From an uncultured Alphaproteobacteria bacterium (lineage in GTDB: Bacteria; Pseudomonadota; Alphaproteobacteria; HIMB59; GCA-002718135), in contig CACMRK010000001.1 of the NCBI GenBank assembly GCA_902616075.1, forward strand, positions 124,001-188,000: DNA of 64,000 nucleotides, in the 5' to 3' direction. A program made the translations under genes and the position numbers. The notes beneath the pieces are model-generated. The model did no database searches, was not told the origin of the DNA, and saw only the letters and a program-made list of their open reading frames with translations. Below, piece by piece: positions 53,003-61,224 of this stretch (positions are counted from its first letter, which is position 1; each line of letters opens with the position of its first letter).

Positions 53003-53744
53003 AGCAATATATATTCATGAAATGGAAAGGTTTAGAAGAACCTTATTTCAAAGTCTTGCCTCGCCAATAATCACAACTTCTCTTTACTTTGTAGTTTTTG
53101 GGTCTGCAATTGGTTCAAGAATTACAGAGATAGATGGAATAAATTATGGCTCTTATATCGTACCAGGAATGATTATGTTAACTATCTTGACTCAATCAAT
53201 TTCAAATGCTTCTTTTGCTTTTTATTTTCCAAGATTTACAAATACTATCTATGAAATACTTGCTGCACCATTATCATCATTTGAGATAGTACTTGGTTTT
53301 GTAGGAGCCGCAGCATCCAAATCATTAATAATTGGATGTGTAATTATTCTAACAGCTAATTTTTTTGTAGATGTAAGAATAGATCACCCTCTTCTCATGA
53401 TGTTTTTTTTAATTTTAACATCCATTACATTTGCTTTATTTGGCTTTATAATTGGAATGTATGCCGAGGGATTTGAAGGGTTACAAATTATTCCAATTCT
53501 AATAATTACACCGTTAGTTTTTTTAGGTGGAAGTTTTTACTCTATTAATATGCTTCCAGAATTTTGGCAGAAAATATCCTTACTTAATCCTGTTTTATAT
53601 TTAATAAGCGGTTTCAGATATAGTTTTTATGAAGTTTCTGATGTATCACTACTTACAAGTACATTAACTATCCTAACAATTCTAATTGGATGCATAATAT
53701 TTATCACATATACATTTTCAAAAGGATATAGAATTAAAGATTAA
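52983..53744 (+). CDS. ABC-2 type transporter permease (YadH-like)
   Basis: 253 residues with six hydrophobic segments. [36 protein letters not shown] starts it and [20 protein letters not shown] is the ABC-2 signature. Works with the ATPase encoded just upstream. Its stop abuts the PhyH gene start at 53745 with no gap, so the exporter is co-translated with an oxygenase. Confidence 0.94.
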   Translation: [253 protein letters not shown]

Positions 53745-54539
53745 ATGATTGAAAAAAATACTAGTAATGAGTTTCAGAATAATGGAGTAGTATTACTAAA
53801 AAGAATTATTGATCAAAAATGGATTGAAGAACTAAGAAAGGGTGTTGAACATAATTTTAAAAACCCAAGTAAATATAAATGTGTTTATGAAGAAGAAAAT
53901 AATCAAGAGATATTTTATGATGATTATTGTAATTGGCAAAGAATAAAAGAGTATAGAAATTTTATTTTTAATTCTAATATTGCAAAAATTGCTGGCTCAT
54001 TAATGAAATCTAAAAAAGTAAATTTATTCCATGAGCATGTTTTAATAAAAGAAAAAGGATCTAAAAAAAGAACACCGTGGCATCAAGATCAAGGGTATTA
54101 CTGTGTACAAGGAAGAGATAATGTAAGTATTTGGATACCACTTGATAAAATTGATATTAATTCATCAATGGAATTCATACTAGGGTCACATAACTGGGAT
54201 AAAATATTTTTACCAACAAAATTTAAAGGTTATGATTATGATCATAAAGATAAAGAATTTGAAAAAATTCCAGATATTGAAAATAATAGAAAAGATTATG
54301 AAATAATATCCTATGAATGTGAGCTAGGAGATGCCATAGCATTTAACTATGCAACAATTCATGCTGCATATGGTAATAATTCAAATACTAGAAGAAGAGC
54401 TTTTTCAGTGAGATTTACTGGTGATGATGCAAGATATATTAAGAGGAAAGGTGAAATGTCTCCCCCATTTCCAAATATTAATCTCAAAAATAATGAGGTT
54501 TTAGATAGTGAAACTTTTCCAGTCTTAATTTCTTCTTAA
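53745..54539 (+). CDS. Phytanoyl-CoA dioxygenase (PhyH) family Fe(II)/2OG oxygenase
   Basis: 264 residues. TPWHQDQGYYCVQG gives HxD (His-Gln-Asp), FNYATIHAAYGNN the distal His and NTRRRAFSVRFTGDDA the 2OG-binding Arg. The tail GDDARYIKRKG and SPPFPN recur in PhyH proteins acting on small ligands. It is the last gene of the nine-gene plus-strand run and overlaps the convergent symporter by 15 bases. Substrate unknown. Confidence 0.88.
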   Translation: MIEKNTSNEFQNNGVVLLKRIIDQKWIEELRKGVEHNFKNPSKYKCVYEEENNQEIFYDDYCNWQRIKEYRNFIFNSNIAKIAGSLMKSKKVNLFHEHVLIKEKGSKKRTPWHQDQGYYCVQGRDNVSIWIPLDKIDINSSMEFILGSHNWDKIFLPTKFKGYDYDHKDKEFEKIPDIENNRKDYEIISYECELGDAIAFNYATIHAAYGNNSNTRRRAFSVRFTGDDARYIKRKGEMSPPFPNINLKNNEVLDSETFPVLISS

Positions 54540-55361
54540 GAAATATATTAATGGCAGAGCTGTTGCATACATTATTAAACTATAAATAGCAGCAGGTATC
54601 AAATAAACCGTACTTGCAAAGAAAGTATTAGCTACAACAATTGCTAAAGTTCCATTTTGTAGCCCAACTTCCATCAACCAACATCTGAATGTTTCTTTGG
54701 AAGATTTAAATGTATTAGATAATAAATAAACAATGATCATCATTATAATATTTAAAAATAACATAACCAAACCTGCTTGAGCAAAGTAAGTAATAACATT
54801 TTCTCTTTGAGATAATATTGCTCCAATAAGAACTAAAACAAATAAAATTATTGATATATTTTTTGCTATTTTTTCAAATGAAGATAGTAATCCACTTAAT
54901 AAAACTCCAACAATAACTGGTATTGTAACAATTAAAAACATTTGTGAAGCAACACTAAATAACGACTGTCCCTCATTAATACTTCCCATGTCAAGAACAC
55001 TCAATGATATCATTAATATTAATGGAACCGTAATTACGCATAAAATACTGTTTATTGCCGTCAAAGATATTGAAAGAGCAATATTTCCTTTTGCAAATGA
55101 TGTTAAAACATTACTGGTTACACCACCAGGTGCAGCTGCAAGAATCATCACTCCAATTGCAAGCTCTGGAGATAAAGGCCAAAACATAACAATTAATAAT
55201 GCAACTATTGGAAGAATAATAATTTGAAAAAATAATCCGATAAGAAAATCTCTTGGTTTAAAGAAAACTCTAGTAAAATCACTGAGACTTAAACCTAAAC
55301 CCAATGAAAACATAATGAAAGCTAGAGAAAGAGGCAGTATTACGTCAGTTACAATTCCCAT
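54525..55361 (-). CDS. Bile acid:sodium symporter (SBF/BASS) family transporter
   Basis: 278 residues, nine to ten helices. AAPGGVTSNVLTSFAKGNIALSISLTA contains the sodium-site and crossover motif of the family. Such proteins import organic anions (pantoate, glucosinolates, bile acids or sulfonates) with Na+. It is separated by 46 bases from the thioesterase gene. Confidence 0.92.
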   Translation of the reverse strand: MGIVTDVILPLSLAFIMFSLGLGLSLSDFTRVFFKPRDFLIGLFFQIIILPIVALLIVMFWPLSPELAIGVMILAAAPGGVTSNVLTSFAKGNIALSISLTAINSILCVITVPLILMISLSVLDMGSINEGQSLFSVASQMFLIVTIPVIVGVLLSGLLSSFEKIAKNISIILFVLVLIGAILSQRENVITYFAQAGLVMLFLNIIMMIIVYLLSNTFKSSKETFRCWLMEVGLQNGTLAIVVANTFFASTVYLIPAAIYSLIMYATALPLIYFLRRN

Positions 55362-55407
55362 AAAATTTATTTAACATTTGTTTGCTTATAAAAAAATATA
55401 TATTTAT

Positions 55408-55803
55408 TTAGATTTTTGATAATTGCAATTTATCAAGCATTTCAATAGGCATTTTTACAATTTTACCTTTATCATTTACAGGAGTTATTAAAATCTTCGA
55501 ATCAATTAATAAATTTTTTTCTCTAAATATAGACTGATTAAAAATTATTTTTACTTTTGAAATTTCGTGAATTTTTGTTTCAACATCTAAGATATCTTCA
55601 AAATATGCAGGTAATTTAAAATCAATATCGATATGTTTAACTACAAAGTAAAAATTAAGTGATTGGAGTAGGTTTTGATGATTATATCCCAATTTATATA
55701 AGAATTCTGACCTACCCCTCTCTAAATATTTTAAATAATTTGAATGATATACTCTGCCTGATGCATCGGTATCTTCATAGTAAACTTTAATTTTATAATT
55801 CAT
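55408..55803 (-). CDS. ybgC: YbgC-type acyl-CoA thioesterase (hotdog fold)
   Basis: 131 residues. YYEDTDASGRVYHSNYLKYLERGRSEF has the family motif with catalytic D13. It hydrolyses short- to medium-chain acyl-CoA, or in the Tol-Pal context influences phospholipids. Here no Tol-Pal genes are next to it; instead its start overlaps the enolase-superfamily gene's end by 11 bases, so the two may be co-translated. Confidence 0.93.
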   Translation of the reverse strand: MNYKIKVYYEDTDASGRVYHSNYLKYLERGRSEFLYKLGYNHQNLLQSLNFYFVVKHIDIDFKLPAYFEDILDVETKIHEISKVKIIFNQSIFREKNLLIDSKILITPVNDKGKIVKMPIEMLDKLQLSKI

Positions 55804-56914
55804 AATATTGATTTAGGTAATTTTTTGACATTTCAGAAAGATTAAAACCGATACCTATTGATGAATTTAATAAAAGATTACCATCTCTTATTTTGACAGC
55901 AGGTTTCAAAATATCAGTTCTGAGTGCATTTTCGTTAATATCATATTCTAAAAAACCACTTTGATTAATTGCAGACATTAAATGCGCTGAAGTAACCAAA
56001 CCTACAGCACCACCTAAATAATGTAGATATAATTTATCAGTAACTATTTTATCTTTTAAACTTATTATTTGAGAAATACCTCCATACCTAGCAATATCTG
56101 GTTGTAAAAATTTAATTGAAGTATCATCATTTAATTTAACAAAGTTATTCATTTGAGTAATATTTTCACCAAAGGCTAAATTTTTATGATTATTTATTAA
56201 ATTAATAATTTCATTTAAAGAATTATCAGCACTAATTGGCTCTTCTAACCAATAAAATCTGAACTGATTTAATGCTTTAATATTTGAGTGAACTTTATCT
56301 ATTTTCCAAGCTTGATTTACATCAATCATATAATCTTCAGAATCACTTAAAATTTTTTCAATTGATGCTAAACTTGAAATATCATCATTTAAATCATAAC
56401 CAATTTTTATTTTAAATTTTTTTATTCCTAATTTTCTTGCTTCACTAATTCTTTCTTGGTGCTCGTCTCTATTAATTCCACTAGCATAAACTTGAATCTT
56501 ATCTGAAGAATTACTATTAATTAATTTGTTTAAAGGTATTTTTTTATTTTTTGAAAATAAGTCCCAACAAGCACAATCTATTCCGGAAATAATATTACTA
56601 AAAGCTCCATAATCACCACTTTGAATTTTTATTGAATTAAATTTTTCATAAAAAAAATCATAAGGATCACTAGGTTTTTCAAAATTAAAATTTTTAAGTA
56701 AATTTACAAAATAATCTTTGAAAATTTCAAATCTATATCTACCAGCATGATTTGGGAAATTACACCATATTTCACCAAATCCACTGTTGTCATTTTGATC
56801 AATTAATTCAACTACTAACGATGATCTAAAAGTCATTCTGCCAAATGAAGATAAAACTGGATTTTTATTCTTGTACTTAAATAAGTGAATTTTGATTTTA
56901 TTTACTTTAATCAT
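55793..56914 (-). CDS. Enolase-superfamily enzyme (mandelate racemase/acid-sugar dehydratase-like)
   Basis: 373 residues. Acid/base residues: K168-I-K170 at the end of the second strand; metal ligands D198, E224 (WLEEP) and E250 (FGEN); then D273 and H298 forming the His-Asp dyad of the mandelate racemase subgroup. Having both Lys170 and His298 predicts a racemase or acid-sugar dehydratase. It overlaps the ybgC-like thioesterase gene and is divergent from cysE. Substrate unknown. Confidence 0.85.
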   Translation of the reverse strand: MIKVNKIKIHLFKYKNKNPVLSSFGRMTFRSSLVVELIDQNDNSGFGEIWCNFPNHAGRYRFEIFKDYFVNLLKNFNFEKPSDPYDFFYEKFNSIKIQSGDYGAFSNIISGIDCACWDLFSKNKKIPLNKLINSNSSDKIQVYASGINRDEHQERISEARKLGIKKFKIKIGYDLNDDISSLASIEKILSDSEDYMIDVNQAWKIDKVHSNIKALNQFRFYWLEEPISADNSLNEIINLINNHKNLAFGENITQMNNFVKLNDDTSIKFLQPDIARYGGISQIISLKDKIVTDKLYLHYLGGAVGLVTSAHLMSAINQSGFLEYDINENALRTDILKPAVKIRDGNLLLNSSIGIGFNLSEMSKNYLNQYYEL

Positions 56915-56967
56915 TAAATTAACAAATCATATATTGATTATCTTTTATCTACATAAACTATCAATAA

Positions 56968-57046
56968 TTGACATAATTAAAATCATAAATTTTAAAGAGA
57001 AATCCTCGTTACATTGAAAAAAATGCAATAATCACTAAATAGCATT
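56968..57046 (+). promoter_or_regulatory. Candidate promoter and inverted-repeat operator upstream of cysE
   Basis: A perfect -35 TTGACA lies at 56968-56973; a -10 is weak (TTTAAA at 56991-56996, 17-base spacer). Between it and the cysE start, AATGC (57022-57026) and GCATT (57042-57046) form an inverted repeat around 15 bases, a spacing that would suit a LysR- or Rrf2-type cysteine regulator. No riboswitch fold is evident. Confidence 0.35.
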
Positions 57047-57051
57047 ACGAA

Positions 57052-57627
57052 ATGACTGATTATTTAGACTCAATAATTAAAAGAGATCCAGCTGCAAGAA
57101 GCAAGCTAAGTATCGTGCTTACATACCCAGGCGTGAAGTCTGTTTTCTTTCATAGAATAGCAAACAATCTATGGAATTTAAATCTTTACACTCTAGCAAG
57201 AATAGTTTCTCAATTTAGTCGTTTTTTAACAGGAATTGAAATTCATCCAGCAGCTAAAATAGGTAAAAACCTATTTATTGATCATGGTATGGGAACTGTA
57301 ATTGGAGAAACAAGCATAATTGGAGATAATGTTACTTTATATCATGGTGTTACACTTGGAGGAATTAGTCCAGCAGAAAATTCCAATGATCAAAGAGATA
57401 CAAAAAGACATCCAACAATAGAAGATAATGTAATCATAGGATGTGGAGCAAGTATTCTTGGTCCAATTAATATTGGGAGTTGTGCAAGAGTTGGAGCTAA
57501 TACAGTAGTATTAAAAGATGTTCCCCCTTATGCAACAATGGTAGGAAATCCAGTTAAAAATATTAATATTAATAAGGATACTTCATTTAATCCATATGGT
57601 GTAAGAGATATTGATGATAACAAATAA
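57052..57627 (+). CDS. cysE: Serine O-acetyltransferase
   Basis: 191 residues, the short EpsC/SrpH class. Catalytic His are H78 in FIDHGMG and H98 in YHGVTLGG within the left-handed beta-helix (about 70-170). Makes O-acetylserine from serine and acetyl-CoA for cysteine synthesis. The next gene, cysK, begins 17 bases before its stop, and a cystathionine enzyme follows, forming a cysteine/methionine operon. Confidence 0.95.
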   Translation: MTDYLDSIIKRDPAARSKLSIVLTYPGVKSVFFHRIANNLWNLNLYTLARIVSQFSRFLTGIEIHPAAKIGKNLFIDHGMGTVIGETSIIGDNVTLYHGVTLGGISPAENSNDQRDTKRHPTIEDNVIIGCGASILGPINIGSCARVGANTVVLKDVPPYATMVGNPVKNININKDTSFNPYGVRDIDDNK

Positions 57628-58612
57628 TGTTACTCAATTAATTGGTAACACCCCCCTTATAAAATTAAAGTACCCTTCAGAGATTTCAGGTTGTGAAATA
57701 TACGGTAAAGCTGAATTTATGAATCCAGCTGGTTCAGTGAAAGATAGAACAGCACTTGGTATTATCGAGGATGCAGAAGAAAAAAAATTATTGGAGCCAG
57801 GTGGAACAGTCGTTGAAGGTACTTTTGGGAATACAGGAATAGGCTTAGCATTAGTTTGTAATGCAAAAAATTATAATCTAGAAATTGTAATGCCTAACAT
57901 AACCGTTCAATCTAAAAGAGATATACTCAAAAATATGGGAGCAAAACTTCATTTAGTTGATGCAAAACCATTTTCCGATCCTGGTAACTATCAAAAAGTC
58001 TCGCAGAAATTAGCTAAAGATATTGAAAAACAAACAGGTAAAAAAACTTTTTGGGCTGGTCAATTTGAAAATTTAGCTAACTACAAATTTCATGAAAAAA
58101 CAACATCTGCAGAAATTTTTAAACAAACAGATGGTAAAATAGATGGTTTCACATGTGCAATTGGAACTGGAGGAACTTTAACTGGCGTGAGCGTTGGGTT
58201 AAAATCAAAAAATAAAGAAATTATTATCGCTTGTACTGACTCACAAGGATCATCAATGTTTAATTATTTTACTAATGGTAAACCAGAAAAAAAAGGAGAG
58301 GAATCAATTACAGAAGGTATTGGACAAGCCAGAGTAACAAAAAACTTAGAAAATTGTCTTGTAGACCAATCATTTTTTGTTTCCGATCAAGAATGTATGG
58401 AAATGCTATTTAAAATTATGAAAACAGATGGATTATTTCTAGGATTAAGTTCTGGGGTCAATATATGTGGTGCAGTAAAACTGGCCAAATCAATGGGTAA
58501 GGGGAAAAAAATTGCGACAATACTTTGTGATGATGCAAATAAATATTATGATAAAATGTTTAATAAAGAATATTTGATTTCCAAAAATTTACCTTATGCC
58601 GATTGGATGTAA
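57611..58612 (+). CDS. cysK: Cysteine synthase (CysK/CBS family)
   Basis: 333 residues from either of two adjacent ATGs. PLP Lys is K44 in GSVKDRTA; the substrate loop usually TSGNTG reads TFGNTG (71-76), a Ser-to-Phe change; the serine of GLSSGVN binds the PLP nitrogen. It makes cysteine from O-acetylserine and sulfide, or cystathionine if of beta-synthase type. It overlaps cysE by 17 bases. Confidence 0.9.
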   Translation: MMITNNVTQLIGNTPLIKLKYPSEISGCEIYGKAEFMNPAGSVKDRTALGIIEDAEEKKLLEPGGTVVEGTFGNTGIGLALVCNAKNYNLEIVMPNITVQSKRDILKNMGAKLHLVDAKPFSDPGNYQKVSQKLAKDIEKQTGKKTFWAGQFENLANYKFHEKTTSAEIFKQTDGKIDGFTCAIGTGGTLTGVSVGLKSKNKEIIIACTDSQGSSMFNYFTNGKPEKKGEESITEGIGQARVTKNLENCLVDQSFFVSDQECMEMLFKIMKTDGLFLGLSSGVNICGAVKLAKSMGKGKKIATILCDDANKYYDKMFNKEYLISKNLPYADWM

Positions 58613-58614
58613 TA

Positions 58615-59769
58615 ATGAAAACAAAAAAATTTAATTCTAAAGTAATTCATTCAGGTCATGGCGCTGATGAAAGTACGGGTGCAGTAATGCCTCCTATTCA
58701 TCTTTCGTCGACTTTTAAGCAAAATTCTCCTGGTGACTTTACTTATGAATATGCAAGAACAGGAAACCCAACAAGAGATATATTAGAAAAGTTATTAGTT
58801 GAATTGGAAGATGGTAAATTTGCTTATGCTTTTAGCTCAGGTATGGCCGCAATTTCTGCATTATCAGATGCTTTAGGTAAAAATTATTCAATTATTTGTA
58901 GTGATGATGTGTACGGTGGAACAAGAAGAATATTTGATAAAATTAAAACAGTGAATCAAGATGTGGAAGTAACATATACCGATCTTAGTAAAGAAAATAA
59001 TTGGCAAGGTCATCTAAAAGAAAATACCAAAATGATTTGGGTTGAGACGCCCTCTAACCCATTACTTAAAATTATAGATATAAAAAAAATTAGAGAAAGC
59101 TTAAAAGATGATAATATTATTATAGTCTGTGATAATACTTTTGCATCACCTTATAATCAGCAACCATTAAATAATGGAGCTGATGTTGTTATACATTCGT
59201 CAACCAAGTATCTTGGAGGTCATTCAGATATAATTGGAGGTGCATTAATTATAAATGATAATAAAATTTTAGCTGATAAAATTAAATATATTCAAAATGC
59301 AGTTGGTGCTGTTCCCAGCCCCTTTGATTGTTATTTACTCATTCGATCAATTAAGACACTTGCTGTAAGAATGGAGAGGCACAATAATAATGCCTTAGAA
59401 ATTGCTAATTATTTATTAAAACATCCTAAAATTAAAAATGTATTTTACCCTGGACTAGAAAATAACCCAAGTTATGAAATTGCAAAAAAACAAATGAGTG
59501 GATTTGGAGGAATATTATCAATTGAATTAATGGGTGATATTAATTCAGCAAAAAAATTTCTTGAAACAATTCAAATATTTACACTAGCAGAAAGTTTGGG
59601 TGGAGTTGAGAGTTTAATTGAACATCCAGCTATAATGACACATGCATCAATAGATAAAAAAATTAGAGATGAATTAGGAATTTCTGATACCCTAATAAGA
59701 CTTTCAATTGGGATTGAAGATATTTCAGACTTAAAGAAATCTTTAGATGATGCTCTAAAAAATATTTAA
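58615..59769 (+). CDS. Cystathionine gamma-synthase/gamma-lyase family enzyme
   Basis: The open frame begins 12 bases earlier, inside cysK. The ATG at 58615, two bases past the cysK stop, starts the conserved MKTKKFNSKVIHSGHG, so 384 residues are called. PLP Lys is K198 in HSSTKYLGGHSD; FSSGMAAISAL and YARTGNPTRD complete the cofactor pocket. In this operon it may run transsulfuration either way. It ends on a TTAA shared with the convergent MazG-like gene. Confidence 0.93.
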   Translation: MKTKKFNSKVIHSGHGADESTGAVMPPIHLSSTFKQNSPGDFTYEYARTGNPTRDILEKLLVELEDGKFAYAFSSGMAAISALSDALGKNYSIICSDDVYGGTRRIFDKIKTVNQDVEVTYTDLSKENNWQGHLKENTKMIWVETPSNPLLKIIDIKKIRESLKDDNIIIVCDNTFASPYNQQPLNNGADVVIHSSTKYLGGHSDIIGGALIINDNKILADKIKYIQNAVGAVPSPFDCYLLIRSIKTLAVRMERHNNNALEIANYLLKHPKIKNVFYPGLENNPSYEIAKKQMSGFGGILSIELMGDINSAKKFLETIQIFTLAESLGGVESLIEHPAIMTHASIDKKIRDELGISDTLIRLSIGIEDISDLKKSLDDALKNI

Positions 59770-60134
59770 ATTATTTTTTTCAAATCTGGAGGTGAATAAT
59801 TAGGACCCTTCATAACTTTACCAAATTCGTTATAAATTGGCTTGCCTTCCTCTGAAAGTTTACTCATATTACTACGATGAACTTCGTTAAAACATTGATC
59901 TAGATCTATACCAAAAGCAGCACCCGCACCGTATGTTACAACTAAAATATCAGTTAATGCATCAGCAACTTCAACGATATCATTATCATTAATTGCATCT
60001 TTTAATTCATTAAATTCTTCATCAATCAATTTTTTTCTTAATTCAACAATTTTATTTTCTGGAAATTCGGCACTAGTTTTTACTTCTTGACCAAAAGTTG
60101 TCATAAATTCTTTTACTTTTTCAAAATTTGTCAT
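59766..60134 (-). CDS. MazG-like nucleotide pyrophosphohydrolase
   Basis: 122 residues from the ATG at 60134. A TTG start four codons earlier is possible, but GGGAG (60140-60144, minus strand) lies six bases before this ATG. The helical metal-site pattern DEEFNELKDAI...EVADALTDILVVTYG (EExxE and DxxD) is typical of all-alpha NTP pyrophosphohydrolases. It may sanitise nucleotide pools or act in a HisE/dUTPase-like way. Next to rseP (18 bases). Confidence 0.8.
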   Translation of the reverse strand: MTNFEKVKEFMTTFGQEVKTSAEFPENKIVELRKKLIDEEFNELKDAINDNDIVEVADALTDILVVTYGAGAAFGIDLDQCFNEVHRSNMSKLSEEGKPIYNEFGKVMKGPNYSPPDLKKII

Positions 60135-60152
60135 TTTATCTCCCAATAATAT

Positions 60153-61181
60153 TTATTTATAAAAAATATCGTTGTAAGTCACAACTATAAAGAGAAAAGA
60201 TATTATTGTTATCCCCACAGCCAAATAAACTCTTGTAATAAACTCAGGAAGAGAGTTCGAAAAAATTCTTCTAATAATAAAATAGATTATATGACCACCG
60301 TCTAAAAGAGGAATAGGAAGCAAATTAAATAACCCTACAAATAAAGAAATTATTATAAATAAAAAAAGTACTCCCCTTACTTGATCAAGCATCATTTGAT
60401 CTGCATTTTTTACAATTCCTATAGGTCCGGCTAACTGATCTCCTAATGTATTTTCTTTATATGATTGTTGAAGGAAAGAAAATGAAGCTATATAGTATGT
60501 GGGAATAAATAAAGAAGAATTTTTAATTGAATCAATTAAATTATATTTATCAATAATAGGATCTTGAGGTGAAGATATTCCAATAATATATCTATTTAAT
60601 TCTGAATTAAATTTTAGATCAAAGTTTTTTTCAATTATCTGATTATTTCTTTCAATTAAAATATTAATACTTGGATTATTTGCAATTGCTTTTGGTATAT
60701 CAGAAAACTCTTCAATACTAATATTGTTTATCTCAAGTATTTTATCACCTTCTCTAAGATCATTTTCAAAAGCAGGAGAATTTTCACTGACTGATCCAAT
60801 AATTGGCATTAAACTAACAATTCCAAAAAAGAAAAATATACAGAATAGAGCAAACCATGCACTAAAAATATTAAAAATACTTCCTGCTAAAAGAACCAAT
60901 ATCTTTTGAAAAAGTGTAAGAGATTGAAAGGATCCCTCCTCATCATTAGGGTTTGGTGAAAATATATTATCAAGTCCCTTGATTTTTACATATCCACCCA
61001 ATGGAATAGGAGATAATTTCCATGTAGTGCCATTTTTATCAGTAAATTTTAAAAGTGGTTTGCCAAACCCAATTGAGAAGTCAGTAACTTCAGCGTTAAA
61101 TAATCTGGCAACTATATAATGACCATACTCATGGATTGCGACCAAGACTAAAAAAACTAAAATAAGGTTAATATAAATCAT
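60153..61181 (-). CDS. rseP: RIP metalloprotease (site-2 protease RseP family)
   Basis: 342 residues. Zinc motif HEYGH (17-21) in the first membrane helix, FSIGFGKPLLKF, a PDZ domain (about 125-200), and LPIPLLDGGHIIYFIIR with the third ligand Asp. It cleaves membrane-spanning anti-sigma factors or signal-peptide remnants in the inner membrane. It lies 43 bases downstream of gcvP on the same strand. Confidence 0.95.
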   Translation of the reverse strand: MIYINLILVFLVLVAIHEYGHYIVARLFNAEVTDFSIGFGKPLLKFTDKNGTTWKLSPIPLGGYVKIKGLDNIFSPNPNDEEGSFQSLTLFQKILVLLAGSIFNIFSAWFALFCIFFFFGIVSLMPIIGSVSENSPAFENDLREGDKILEINNISIEEFSDIPKAIANNPSINILIERNNQIIEKNFDLKFNSELNRYIIGISSPQDPIIDKYNLIDSIKNSSLFIPTYYIASFSFLQQSYKENTLGDQLAGPIGIVKNADQMMLDQVRGVLFLFIIISLFVGLFNLLPIPLLDGGHIIYFIIRRIFSNSLPEFITRVYLAVGITIISFLFIVVTYNDIFYK

Positions 61182-61224
61182 AATTGTTATTAAATAAGTA
61201 TTTTAATTTATTGATAAATAATAA

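Noticed and set aside
57000-57051. SAM or other riboswitch before cysE
   Set aside because: Only one short inverted repeat is seen; no pseudoknot or conserved riboswitch core could be recognised.
58603-58614. Start of the cystathionine enzyme inside cysK
   Set aside because: The ATG at 58615, just after the cysK stop, begins the conserved N-terminus; the four extra codons match nothing.
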